Assembly: GCA_003313425.1 (NCBI GenBank)
Contig: NHZP01000010.1
Coordinates: 1,426,001-1,490,000, forward strand
DNA from: Pseudopyrenochaeta lycopersici
Taxonomy: Eukaryota > Ascomycota > Dothideomycetes > Pleosporales > Pseudopyrenochaetaceae
Length of the DNA: 64,000 nt
Direction of reading: 5' to 3'
Positions 11,748-22,740 of this stretch are shown piece by piece. The notes under the pieces were generated by a model that saw only the letters and a list, made by a program, of their open reading frames with translations, was not told the origin of the DNA and did no database searches. A program made the position numbers and the translations under genes. Position 1 is the stretch's first letter, and every line of letters starts with the position of its first letter.

Positions 11748-12037
11748 CTTTGAATTTTATATTGATCGTGGTTTGAATATACAATGCGTTTTTACTATTC
11801 TTCTGTTAAATAATTACAGGTGAATATTAGCTTATTGATGTACCTATGCTGAACTTAGAATAATGTTAGCCATCAGTTGAAATAGTCGCTACATAGCTTT
11901 TCCACATTGTTAAGAATAGAATCCTAATTAGTTGTTAATTACTTTATAAATATAGCTGTATTGTCTGTACTCAAAGCGTTGAAATAATAACCTTGCCTTA
12001 TTATAGAGCTATATTTTAGAACAGCCTAAACACATTC
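11748..12037. other. PKS 3' flank, AT-rich
   Basis: Strongly AT-rich sequence between the PKS stop and the copia element, probably the PKS 3' UTR. The AT excess compared with the coding region may reflect RIP spreading out of the adjacent element. No ORF. Confidence 0.4.
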
Positions 12038-12160
12038 TGTTAGCCAACACGGTTAGCTCCTCACGTGCTCTGTTATATAAGCATCCACAGGGTATATAGT
12101 TCCCTTGTGTCTCATTTGATAGGAATCAACCTAGTTCCTCCTGCCTGCTGCCCACTAACA
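12038..12160 (+). repeat. 5' LTR of copia copy 1
   Basis: 123 bp, starting TGTTAGCCAACACGG. It differs from its 3' partner by a C/T near the end (CCCACTAACA against CCCACCAACA). It contains a TATATAAGC-like box (GTTATATAAGC) that could be the element's promoter. Confidence 0.95.
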
Positions 12161-12180
12161 GTTATGAGCCCGGTTTGCAC
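12161..12180 (+). other. Primer-binding site matching initiator tRNA anticodon arm
   Basis: Immediately after the LTR comes GTTATGAGCCCGG. Its complement, CCGGGCTCATAAC, resembles the anticodon stem-loop of eukaryotic initiator tRNA-Met (CAT anticodon). Priming by a half-tRNA of this kind is known for Drosophila copia and yeast Ty5. The same site is present in copy 2 at 39246. Confidence 0.6.
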
Positions 12181-12379
12181 CTCCTAAGCTACGTAACTCT
12201 GCACGAATATAGCTTTAGACGTGTAACTAATAACAACTACGTTCACCTTTACCTGTTATGTCTATTAACAGCTAGGTTAGCGTTAAAGACCTATATAGTC
12301 GATAAGTATTGCTATTTAACCAGAACTGTTGCTCTCTGCATAGAGATTAGTTTAGTAATTAATCACTAAGATTACGATG

Positions 12380-15300
12380 TCGTACAACGACGCAGGAGTC
12401 ACACGAGTGACTATTTTACTGGATAAACTAGCTAACTAGGAGTCGTGGTTCCAGCTACGACGAGAGAAAGCTGTTATAGATAGCATTTAGAAGTACCATA
12501 ATATCTCAAAACTAAAGGATGAGCTACCAAAGCTTAGAGAACTAACTAGACCGTTACCTAGCGATATGCGGCCAAGAGCAATAGAGATTAGCTAGCTAGA
12601 CGCAGCTAAAAAGGCATTATACAGTGATCTCCTTTAAGACTAGAGATATAAAAGAGCAGAGTATATAAAACTTAAGCAGAAGGATAGTGAGCTCCTTCTT
12701 AATATCAGCCGTATAATTGCTACTTAACACCTTTACCTTATTAGCGGAAAAGATAAGGCGTATAATTAACTAGTTACTCTTAAGAAGTAGTTTGCGCTAA
12801 CAGCTGCCTTACAAAGCAGAGAGCTGACTATTAAATATTAAGCTCTGTAGGACAGTCCTTAGAGTTGAGATCTTAAGTAATAGCTTAACGACTAGATTTA
12901 TATTACTAACTAAGGCGGGGAGGTAGGTCTCCCTAAAACAACAGGTTATTAAGCTTAAGAGGATTTCCTAACATTTATTAGGACGATTGCCCCTAAATAG
13001 GTAGCGTCGTCGCACTATAACTTTATTAAAAAGGAGACCTTAGATAAGATGAATAAGATTTAACCTCTAGCAGACTATATAGCTTAGTTTAGGGTCTATT
13101 ATTAATAAATTAGGCCTAGTGTAACGTCGCTTAGTACGTTTGTAATACTTGGTGTTTTAAATAGAATAGACTAGAAGAACTAGAAAGACTAGAAGGAGTA
13201 GAGATTATTAAAATTAGCTTATAAGCTAGAATGTCTCTGCGGAGGTATGCATTAGTACAGAGAGTGCTAGTATCTGTTTCTAGATTATCTAAAGAGACTA
13301 GAGAGCTTTCGACCTGTTAAAGCTGTACAGGATAGAATAGCTGAGGCCTTAAAGAACCTAGAGCAGGTTAAAAGGATTAATAAGCTCCTCGCTTGTTACA
13401 GCAAGAAAATTAAGGGCGTGGATGAGCTAATAAGCCTTGACAGTAGAAAGGAGAGCTAAGGGGGCAGTTTTGCGACTTACAGCTCCTTCTCCGTTACCTA
13501 GGTGCAACTAAAAACGCTGCCAACGATTATTAATTAATAGATCCTTAACCTAGGCTTAAACATCCATATATGCAATTTAAGGAGGTTTAGCTAGTGAGAG
13601 ATAAGGCAGGCTACAGCCCAGGAAACAGTGCTTACAGGAGACTTAATCCTAGCAATACAGGCCTGGGGAGAGGTTGTATTTAAGGTTAATTAACTGTCTA
13701 GAATAAGTTAGATTAAGCTGACTAATGTGGCCCTTATAGAAGGCTTCTTTACAAACGTTGTAAGCCTCTCAAGATGCTGAGAGATAGGCATTCAGTTCGA
13801 CTTAGGACGAGATGTTATATATAAGCAGCATCCGTTAAACGTCACATGCCTACTTAGGTATAGAGAAGGACACTGGATCGTTGATGCTAACGAGAACGAT
13901 CGTCCAGCACTAAGTAGCTTTGCAACAGCTCTTTGACGAGCGTACAAGGTCTTACGGGAAGATTGACGTCCAATTGCCGCATCTTATGTTAAAGCTTATG
14001 AGATGTTTGCACACGCGAGCAAGGAGGTAATTGATCACTTAAATGCGAACGTACGAGGAATCAACCTTGAGTAAGGAGCTTAAGCACCGCAGCTGCGAGA
14101 ATGCGAGACCTGCATTAAGTCAAAATCGACAGCTTAGGTCAGCAGGCGTCAATCAGACGATCGAGCTACAAGGCCTTTCTATAGGATTGTAGTTGATCTC
14201 GTACAGCTGATCCTAACAGGAGAAACGTGCTACAACGGAGATTGTTACCTCTTGCATGCTGTATGCGAGTTCTTAAGGTGGCATGAGGCGACGACTCTTA
14301 CTAATAAAACACTACCTGTCGTGATAGCAGCGTTGCGAGCGCTGATAAACAAGATTGAACGCCAGCATGGACATACTGTCGTTATCCTTAAGGTTAACAG
14401 CGATCGCGGGTACGGCTTACAGCTCTATAAGATTGCGAGGCAGGCTGGCCTCAAGGTTGAGCTTTGAGCCCCTGACACGCCTGAACAGCTAGGAGCTGCA
14501 GAGCAAGTAGGGAACGTAATCATAACAAGAGCAAGATCACTTTGAATCAAGGCAGGACTGCTAAAGTCGCTGTCAAATGAGCTAGCAGTTACAGCAGCTC
14601 GAATCGTCAATGTCACGCCTACCAAGTCAATCGCATGGAAGATGCCATATGAGCTAGTCTATGGCAGGCAGCCTTCAGTTGCCCACTTCTTACAGATAGG
14701 CTGCAAAGCCTATGTCCTAAATAAGAAGCTAAAGAAAGCAGATAAGCTTAAGTCTCGTACATTTATAGGATACCTCACAGGGTACAACTTAACAAATATC
14801 TTCTGCATCTGGCTGCTAAAGAAGAGCCAGGTAATACGTGTAAGAGACGTAATATTTTAGAAGAACAGCCTTTTTAACGACTACAAGAAAGCTAAGAGAG
14901 AAGCTATCGTACGAGAAGATATTAACTATCTCAACATACCTCAGGTACAGGAGATAGAGGCTGATCAAGAGATACTACAGAACTAGATGCATCAGCTCAA
15001 CGATGAGATAGCTCGTTCTACAGAGATAGCTGAAAATAATATAGTAGCAGAGTTCTATAAGGACTGGGGCTTTCTACTAACACTAGAACTATTAGATCGT
15101 GGTACTGCACTACCTTAACAGGAGGCAGGCGACAATAGAGAACTAGACTAAGCTACAGAGCTGGTAGAATAAGTTAGTGCTGAAGATTAAGGCACTAAGG
15201 AACAGGTTTAAGAACAGCTGCTTGATGAGCTGCAGACACATTATAAGGATGACACGTCTACAGTTATAAGTAGACCAGATAGACCAAGTAGGCCAGATGG

Positions 15301-17240
15301 ACTACTTAGGCCAGCTGCAACAGGCAGGCGAGGCTGACTACGAAAGCTACCATCTAAGTGGCCTAAAGGATGGAGCAATACAGACAACTATATACCAGAT
15401 CGTCAGCAGAATAATGCACCAAAGATAGCTAATCCTGCTGTCAGAAGTAGTAGCAACATTATAGAAGGGAAGAGAGCTAGGAGGCTAGCTAACTAGGCCC
15501 TAGCTACACACTACAGAGTATTCGCAGTAGCATTAAATCCAACAGCTCCTTTGAAGCTCGCAGGTGAGATGCCTAGGTTAAGGCTACATCGTAACCAACT
15601 GCCAGAGCCGCCAAAGCGATAGAAGGAAGTAAAGGATCATCTATTCAGTGCTAAGTTCAGAAAGGCAGCACGAGCAGAGCTTAACAGCTACTAGTCAAAA
15701 GATTGCTTCAAGCGTACAGAGGTTACTGCAACAACAGCAGATGCTGAGGTTCTACCCCTAATGTAGGTGTTCTTATACAAGTTTAACGAAGACGGGTACC
15801 TATACAAGTTTAAGGCGCGTATATGTGTACAAGGAGACCTGCAGGAGGCATAGGGTGAGACGTATGCTGTAACGTTAGCTATTAAGATCTTTTAATCTCT
15901 TATAGCACTAGCAGCAGCATTTAACCTAAAGATGTTTTAGTTCAACGCCCTAAACGCCTTTCTTAACGCTCGACTACCACGCAAGATATACTGTCGTACG
16001 CCTAAAGGGTTCACAGACGAGTTTAGTAAGCTTCTTAAGCTTCAGCGAGCGCTCTATAGCCTTAAGGAAGCACTACTACTGTAGTACTAGGAGCTCTCAT
16101 TAACCTTAAAGAAGCTTAGGTTGAGGCCTGTGCTAGGAGCACTGTGCCTATACACGAACAACCGTCTGATCGTCTTTTTCTATGTGGACGATATCGTCGT
16201 CCTCGTCCATCCGCTTAATATGAGCTACTACCAAACGTTCAAGCAACAGATGCTTGGAACGTACGAGATCCGTGAGCTAGGCGAGCTGAAGTGGTTCCTT
16301 GGCATCCGTGTGATCCGCGAGGAGCTTACTTAATTAATCTACCTAGCACAGGATTTATTCATTAATAAGATTGCAGCGAAATTTGATCTTAAGGGAAACA
16401 CAAGATACCCAGATGTGCTACTAAGGGATAACGTCCTCCTGCCTTCGACAGAGGAACTAAGTGCTGCTCGAACACAAAAGTATCAGCAACTAGTTAGCTC
16501 ACTAGCATATATCTCAACCTCAACGCGACCAGACGTCGCGAGAGCGCACTCAATCCTTGCACGCCACCTACAGAATCCAGGGCAAAAGCACCTGCACGCT
16601 GCCAACCATGTGTGGAGATACCTAATAGGCATAAAGCACCTAGCTATTCGAGCGTCAGGGGACATCCAGCACAGCATAACTAGCATCACATCGCCAGCTT
16701 AGCAGGAGCTAGACCAAGAACCTCTCTTTTATAGTGCATCAGATGCGGCCTTCGCAGATAAGCCTGAAACTCGCCGAAGCTCTTAAGGCTACATCTTTAA
16801 ACTATATAGACTGCCTAGTAACTAGAAGGCAACAGTCCAATAATCAGTCACAAAATCAACTACTAAGGCTGAGCTGCTATCTCTATCCCTTGCAGGATTA
16901 GAGATGGAATAGTAGCAACGCTTCTTTCAAGCTATTTAATTTGACCCTGAGTTTACACCAGCACTATAGTGTGATAACTAGCAGACTGTCTTAATCGTGA
17001 CAAAGGTAGTTAATAAGCTTCAGACGAAGCTGAAGCATGTGGACGTACATCATCATTAGTTACGTCAGGAGGTAGCAGAAGGCAGACTGCAGGTAGACTA
17101 GAAGGCTACTACAGAGATGCCAGCTGACGGCCTTACAAAGATCCTTAGTCGACAGAAGCACGCTGACTTCGTACGCCAGCTAGGACTAAGTGACCTATCA
17201 AGGATTCGAGAGGAATCAGAGAGTACTGCTCTCAGTCTGC
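12380..17240 (+). pseudogene. Copia gag-pol remnant (copy 1)
   Basis: Once a single long gag-pol, now broken by many stops. The integrase-side segment (PYELVYGRQPSVAHFLQIGCKAYV) is at about 14642-14860. The reverse transcriptase palm, with the intact catalytic FYVDDIVVLV (about 16177-16206) and ELKWFLGIRV, lies at 16121-16333. RNase H/C-terminal blocks follow at 16415-17160 and include PADGLTKIL. Stops are mainly TAG from CAG and TGG, the RIP signature. It cannot make a polyprotein, and the ORF fragments here should not be annotated as host genes. Confidence 0.9.
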
Positions 17241-17342
17241 AGGACCTAGGGGGGTGGTACTACCAACTACAGTAGAGGCAGACGCTTGAGGACACTCATT
17301 TACAGCTTTCGTTGCTCTTCATTCACTCAAGCTGGGGGGGTG

Positions 17343-17465
17343 TGTTAGCCAACACGGTTAGCTCCTCACGTGCTCTGTTATATAAGCATCCACAGGGTAT
17401 ATAGTTCCCTTGTGTCTCATTTGATAGGAATCAACCTAGTTCCTCCTGCCTGCTGCCCACCAACA
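17343..17465 (+). repeat. 3' LTR of copia copy 1
   Basis: 123 bp, near-identical to the 5' LTR at 12038 and followed by the target duplication CATTC. The purine tract CTGGGGGGGTG abuts its left end. Confidence 0.95.
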
Positions 17466-17619
17466 CATTCTGTTTTTCATGGGTGTTGCTGGTCTCTGAG
17501 TTTGTATCTAGCTACAATGGAAAAAAGATCGATCGGTCATCACCATATTGAGAGTATTATCTTTGCTTAGCTGGACAGCCAAAGCCTCAGCGTTTTCTAC
17601 GAAATTTCTCTTTAGGTGA

Positions 17620-19327
17620 TCATTTCAACAATACTCTCACACCTAAACTTTCAAATACAGGAAATGGATTAAAAAAATCATGAGCAATATCCACATCTCG
17701 CCGAGTTGTTTCAAACAGCTCCATGCCCGTCCCATGGTCACCAGCGAATTTTCTTATCATCAAACATAGTGTATAAACAATCTCAGCCCTCGCTAAATCC
17801 TTACCAAGGCATACTCGGCTTCCTTTCGTGAAGTTCAAGAGGTATTTTTTCTTGCGATCAGCACCGAGCTCGAGCCACCTTTCCGGACGAAACTCAAGTG
17901 GCGAAGAAAACAACAATGGATTCAAATGGATCAACCATGATGACATGCTTATAGGTGTGCCAGCAGGGATTGTGTAGCCGGAGACACTGAGATCTTCGTT
18001 TGGTGCAATGCGTGTCAATCGTGCTATAATGCCGTGACTTAAGCGAAAGCCTTCATTAATGACTGCATTGAGATATGGTAACTTGTCGAGCTCGACGAAG
18101 GGAGGCAAAAACGCCGTGTCGGGCATAGCTGATTTGAGTTCCTCATTCAGTCGATGTAGGACCTTCAGATTAGCGAGGATGTGGTACATCGTCACCTTTA
18201 AGTAATGCGCTGTAGTCAGTGTCCCCGCGGCCACAACCGTCTGGGCTTCTCCCTGGAGTCTGTGAGGGGCAAGTTCAGAAGGTGGGAGTCCGCTCTGTAA
18301 GATCTCGTGGAAGATTGTCGGGTGCCAGTTCGGATTATTATGCTTCACATCGTTGTTCATGACTTGTCGAAGACTTTCACCAATGCCCTGGCATGCGTCA
18401 GTGATTGCTAGTAATTTCAATTTCTGGGGAACCTGTAACGAAAAATTACATTTTGAAACTCTATCAGATCCGCCATTTCTGGCTTCACCTTAACCAACCA
18501 CGCTAGTGGAATCAATTGCATGCTGTTGACGAGCCATGGCATTTGCTTTGTTATAAGACTCTGCTCGCTCGCGCCTTTTAGCAGTTTATACCACTCTGGA
18601 TTGAACCCTTGGGCTTCGAGACACCCATGGCTCACGCCGTACGCGTACTGCGTGATGATATCAGTGGTCAATGCAGTGAACGCTGAATCCAGATTAGCCA
18701 CTTGTCCGGCTTTACGATAATCTTCAAGCTTGTTTGACAGAATGGCAAGTTTGGACCGAATCACGGGATCGAAGTTCCGAATAGCCTGCAAAGAGAAATA
18801 CGGTGCCAAAGGCGCGCGACGCTTTCTGTGTAAATCATGATCGACAGTCGAGACCATAGCACCTGGAACATTGAACATGGCGGCTGACCAGTCAAATTTA
18901 TCCCGCCGGCGAGACGGCCCCGTATACAGATCATCGCAAAAGTCCGGCTCGTTGACATGAAGCTCATGTGGATTGATTCGGACAACGGGACCTGGCTGCT
19001 CTCAGCGTCCGACTCCGACGATCAATGTTCATCGTTTGTTTTCAATCGAGACCTTTATTTGTATTGAGGCATAATTTGGTGACAGGACTGACCATAGACC
19101 TCATGCATCCGCTTGATCTCCCACGCAAATCTCCCACGTTTTACTACATCAAAGTAGAACTCGTACCATAGTGTTGCTGCAGCAAGTTTCGGTCCTGGAA
19201 ATTTGGCGAGAGGATGTAAGTAGACACGGAAGATCACAAGGAAAATTCCGTACACCGTGATGGAGGCAAACAATGCGAAGAGGGTTTCGAGCCATGAAAA
19301 ATGGGCGAAGCTGTCAATGATGAACAT
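17620..19327 (-). CDS. Cytochrome P450 monooxygenase
   Basis: The CDS is complement(join(17620..18387, 18450..18991, 19093..19327)), 514 residues, with introns of 62 and 101 bp. The N-terminus is a membrane anchor (about residues 12-35, [18 protein letters not shown]) followed by the proline hinge [10 protein letters not shown]. Exon joins give [13 protein letters not shown] and [13 protein letters not shown], both natural for the family. The I-helix region AGTLTTAH is visible. NEGFR is the ExxR motif and [14 protein letters not shown] is the haem loop, with the cysteine near residue 452. It acts at the endoplasmic reticulum and would oxidise the polyketide core; the precise reaction cannot be read. 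The gene appears intact although it is wedged between two transposons: copia ends 155 bp past its stop and a Fot1-type element begins 77 bp before its start. Confidence 0.9.
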
Positions 19328-19404
19328 TTTGGCCTGAAAATGGGGTGATGTTCGCGGTCGGTCACATTAGCCTGGGCTAATTGTTGAACATGAACACGGT
19401 TATA

Positions 19405-21528
19405 CCGAGGTTCACCCCGTAACGAAACACCCCGCGTAACGCAACAGCCCAGCATGCAACACCAACTTTTCAATACCACGTAACTCAGCCAATATGGGGA
19501 AACTTGAGGATGCGCTTGCGGCAATCGAATCCTTGAAGCCTGGAGAAGAGGTCTCTTATAGGCAAATCGCTAGAGAGTATGGTGTTGTGCTTACAACACT
19601 GATAAGGCGCAGTCAAGGCACATCCACCTCGCTTGAGGTTAAAGCTCAAAACCAACAAAATCTCCATCCACACCAGGAAAAGGAGCTCATCCAGTACATC
19701 ACCCAGCTTACTAAGCGAGGCCTACCACCTACTAGGGCTTTAATTCAAACCTTTGCATCTCAAATAGCTAAAAAGGACGTTGGAAAGAACTGGGTTGATC
19801 GCTTTATCAAGCGGCACAACGTCCATCTCATCTCTCAATATGTAGTTGGTATGGATAACAACCGCCACAAAGCTGATTCGTCTGCAAAGTACAGCCTCTA
19901 TTTTAAGCTTTTGGATGATAAGATTAAGCAATATAAGATAGAAGCTCCGTATATATATAATATGGATGAAAAGGGGTTCCTTTTAGGAGTAATAGGCAGG
20001 TCAAAGAGGATATTCAGTAGGGTCTTATATGAGCAGGGCAACTATAGATCCTTCATCCAGGGTGGTAATAGAGAGTGGATTACCTTGATAGCCTGCATCT
20101 GCGCGGATGGATCATCCCTGGAGCCTGCTCTGATATTTCAGTCAGCCTCATGCTCAATCCAGGACAGCTGGCTGCAAGAGTTTGATCCTGAGGATGATCA
20201 AGCTCGCTTTACCTCATCTCCCTCAGGATGGACAAACAACGATATAGGCCTAGCGTGGCTGAAACATGTATTTGATCGCAACACCAAGGCAAAAGCTCGA
20301 TCCTCCTATCGATTACTCATCCTTGATGGCCATGGATCTCATGTTTCTATGGATTTTATTGACTACTGCGACCAAAACAAGATCCTCCTAGCTATCTATC
20401 CTCCTCACTCAACCCATAGCTTACAGCCACTTGACGTAGGCATGTTCAAGCCTCTCTCATCAGCGTACTCACAGGAGATCTCACAGTTCATGGAGAGAAG
20501 CCAGGGGCTAGTTTCTATCAGCAAAAGAGACTTCTATCCTTTCTTCAAAGCAGCCTGGGCAGCCTCATTTAAAAAGGAGACTATCCTTAAGGCCTTTGAG
20601 GCAACTGGCCTATCGCCCTTCAATCCTGAGGTTATCCTTAAAAGATTCAAAGCCAAGCTAGCTATCCAGGCAACTATGAGCGATAGTGAGTCCTCAGAGC
20701 CGAGTGCTGAGAATTGGAGGGAGCTAGAGGCGCTAGTACGCCGCGTTGTTAAAAATCGCGAGGATAAAGGGGCTAGAAAACTTAGCAGGATCTTTCACCA
20801 CATCTGCACCAAAAAGTCTATCCTTGAGCACGAAGTAGCAGCTATAAGAGACGCCCTCATCCATGAGAGAAAGCGCAGGAAACAGAGCAAGGTCCTCCCA
20901 CTGCAGCAAGATGAGAACTATCATGGTGGTGCAGTATTCTGGTCACCCAGGAAAGTAAAGGAGGCACGTGATCGCCAGGAGGCTAGAGCTCGCGAGGAGG
21001 AGGAGCAGCAACGTCAAAAGCTTGAAGCAGCTAGGCATCGTGAGGAGAGAAGGCAGGCCAAGGCTGAGATGGTTCAAGCAAGGCGAGTAGCTAGGGCTGA
21101 GGCCAGATTGTTGAGGCAGAAGGAAAAGGCAGAGCAAGCAGCTGATCGGGCCGCCAGACAGGCTGCTCGCAAGGCTGCAAAACGACTCAAACAAGCTCTC
21201 AAATTGTCCCAAAAAGGAAATAAGAACAGCCTTAAAACCGCTGCAAAGGTTGTTACTAGAAAAAGGCAGGTTGCGAGGCCTGGTAGTGGTGAGAAGGTTG
21301 CAGGTGCTCCATCATGCCTACCGCCTATTCAGTCACGTGGCGGCCGCGAAATCAAACTTCCAATCAAATACCAGTAGCTATAGATAGTTTAAGGCCTTAT
21401 AAATTGCTCCACCAAAAAAAACTGCAAAAACAGCTATAGTGTGAGGCTCAATAGCCTCAATTTAGTTGTGAGTTTTGGTGTTCAAGTGTTGCGTTACGCG
21501 GGGTGTTTCGTTACGGGGTGAACCTCGG
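19405..21528 (+). mobile_element. Intact Fot1/pogo-type DNA transposon
   Basis: A 2124-bp element with 42-bp perfect terminal inverted repeats (19405-19446 and 21487-21528, beginning CCGAGGTTCACCCCGTAACG) and a TA target duplication at 19403-19404 and 21529-21530. It carries one uninterrupted transposase gene. Unlike every other element in the window it shows no RIP decay, so it is probably a recent arrival. It separates the P450 from whatever promoter lay upstream. Shortened relatives of its inverted repeat occur at 38635 and 44742. Confidence 0.93.
19494..21377 (+). CDS. Transposase, CENP-B/Fot1 type, DD35D
   Basis: A single-exon 627-residue protein that cuts and pastes its element through the flanking inverted repeats. 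An N-terminal helix-turn-helix region (SYRQIAREYGVVLTTLIRRSQG, about 20-42) is followed by a CENP-B-like DNA-binding part (KNWVDRFIKRHNV, about 97-109). The DDE domain has YNMDEKGF (Asp near 158), LLILDGHGSH (Asp near 278) and LQPLDVGMF, with 35 residues between the last two acidic positions, as in Fot1. The C-terminal 170 residues are an Ala/Arg/Lys/Glu/Gln-rich coiled coil (REEEEQQRQKLEAARHREE and on). All catalytic residues are present and no stop interrupts the frame, so the protein may be active. Confidence 0.93.
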   Translation: MGKLEDALAAIESLKPGEEVSYRQIAREYGVVLTTLIRRSQGTSTSLEVKAQNQQNLHPHQEKELIQYITQLTKRGLPPTRALIQTFASQIAKKDVGKNWVDRFIKRHNVHLISQYVVGMDNNRHKADSSAKYSLYFKLLDDKIKQYKIEAPYIYNMDEKGFLLGVIGRSKRIFSRVLYEQGNYRSFIQGGNREWITLIACICADGSSLEPALIFQSASCSIQDSWLQEFDPEDDQARFTSSPSGWTNNDIGLAWLKHVFDRNTKAKARSSYRLLILDGHGSHVSMDFIDYCDQNKILLAIYPPHSTHSLQPLDVGMFKPLSSAYSQEISQFMERSQGLVSISKRDFYPFFKAAWAASFKKETILKAFEATGLSPFNPEVILKRFKAKLAIQATMSDSESSEPSAENWRELEALVRRVVKNREDKGARKLSRIFHHICTKKSILEHEVAAIRDALIHERKRRKQSKVLPLQQDENYHGGAVFWSPRKVKEARDRQEARAREEEEQQRQKLEAARHREERRQAKAEMVQARRVARAEARLLRQKEKAEQAADRAARQAARKAAKRLKQALKLSQKGNKNSLKTAAKVVTRKRQVARPGSGEKVAGAPSCLPPIQSRGGREIKLPIKYQ

Positions 21529-22570
21529 TATACAGCGACCCCGCGTCGCGTAATTCTGTATCTGGTTAGCGAATTCTGTACGATTGCAATTTACAAATTC
21601 AAGTATCTAATTTTTGGGTTGCAAAACTGCGGGACGCATGCCTTATCCGTTCGCCTTGCGTCAGCCGTATGTACAATCGGTCAGTCAAGTCATGTTCTAT
21701 GGCTTATCGCCTCGGGTTAAGCTCGCTTAAAGCTATCTATCAAAGAGCTTATAAGTATGTTTGGCACGTGTTCACACACTAGCTGCTACTTTACTTCGAT
21801 TTTTATTCTATCCTCTTCTTAAGTCTAGCACAAATCATTTATTGTATTATGTTAGCGATGCCTGATCGTAATCACAGTACCGATACCAAGCCAAACAAAG
21901 CCGTTTGGCCCGGAATGTGAGTGTGCCAACTTCAGGCGCCCAACCACCGCCACACGCTCGAGCAGGGCATCGTTTGATGACGTACAGCCGCAATATCGCT
22001 TCCAGGCAGCTCGACTTCCACTATGGCGGCACAACCACGGGACAGCAACGGAGACACTATAATGATAAAACGTGATGACGTCAGTGATTAGACACTGCAA
22101 AGGTTTTTTCCCGCATTGCTTGAAGATGTCCAAGAGATACCGAAGTGGCTTCAAGCAATCGACTATGCGCTTGAATGCAGCAAATTTTGCAAGCACGCTG
22201 CGTCTCATGTGGCTGGTACGAGCGCCTGGCTCATATGAAGCGACTATATCGCTACAACTCATTTAGGACGAATATGTAATGTTGTGCATCAAGGACATGC
22301 TGGCCTTGAAAAAATTACTAATTGTCTGTGAGCTTTCTGATATGTAGTCACCCTGGCCCGGCAGTATTGTACTTCTTCTTGCATCAAACCATTGACACCA
22401 AGCATGGGCTTGCAGGCTTTCTGCGCGATTGCTGGACCAGGTACTCGACTGCTAAAACTAGCTGACAAGAAGCGGTTAATCGGCAAAGTGCCAACGGATG
22501 ACTTATGGGCATTTCTGTAAGGCAGACTTCGTGGCACAGTTGGGATGGTAAAGTTGAAAGTAACTCTGTT

Positions 22571-22740
22571 TGAAATAGCAGATGCCTCTTACCTTCGGGG
22601 AAGAGGCCTGCTTAAGTACAAAAGAGAGAGCCGCTAGCTTAGGCGCTAGGCTCAGATAGGCCAGGTGAAAGGCTGGGCGACATAGCTGCCTTTCACCAAG
22701 CAAAATTCGGCACGTTTGTAAGGATCGAACCCTTACAATT
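22571..22740 (-). repeat. Dispersed repeat with tRNA-like motif, copy A
   Basis: About 170 bp which, read on the minus strand, aligns with 38768-38945. Shared blocks are GGGTTCGATCCTTAC against GGGTTCAATCCTTCT, GAGCCTAGCGCCT(G/A)A, TAAGCAGG and a final CTGCTATT. GGTTCGATCC resembles the T-arm (B box) of a tRNA gene, which suggests a tRNA-derived SINE or a tRNA-flanked repeat. No complete tRNA folds. Confidence 0.6.

Larger units (their letters stand above)
12038..17465 (+). mobile_element. Ty1/copia LTR retrotransposon, copy 1, RIP-damaged
   Basis: A full-length 5428-bp element with 123-bp LTRs (TGTTAGCC...AACA) and a 5-bp target duplication CATTC at 12033-12037 and 17466-17470. A primer site follows the 5' LTR, and a purine tract (GCTGGGGGGG) precedes the 3' LTR. 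The internal region has the copia order gag, integrase, reverse transcriptase, RNase H, seen as frame fragments broken by TAG/TAA/TGA from C-to-T and G-to-A changes. It aligns along its whole length with the copy at 39123. It splits the polyketide cluster between PKS and P450. Confidence 0.95.

Noticed and set aside
14252..16702. Several open frames of 60-95 codons as independent genes
   Set aside because: They are undamaged pieces of the copia gag-pol frame and recur at the matching places in copy 2.
18433..18449. A 17-bp P450 intron (GTAATTTTTCGTTACAG) that would also keep frame
   Set aside because: Far below fungal intron sizes; the 62-bp alternative (18388-18449) has a CTGAC branch point and gives [13 protein letters not shown], a better family match.
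21852..22266. Overlapping ORFs of 136 (-) and 64 (+) codons
   Set aside because: They shadow each other and neither has a recognisable domain.
22700..22740. A tRNA gene
   Set aside because: Only a T-arm-like motif is present; acceptor, D and anticodon arms could not be folded around it.
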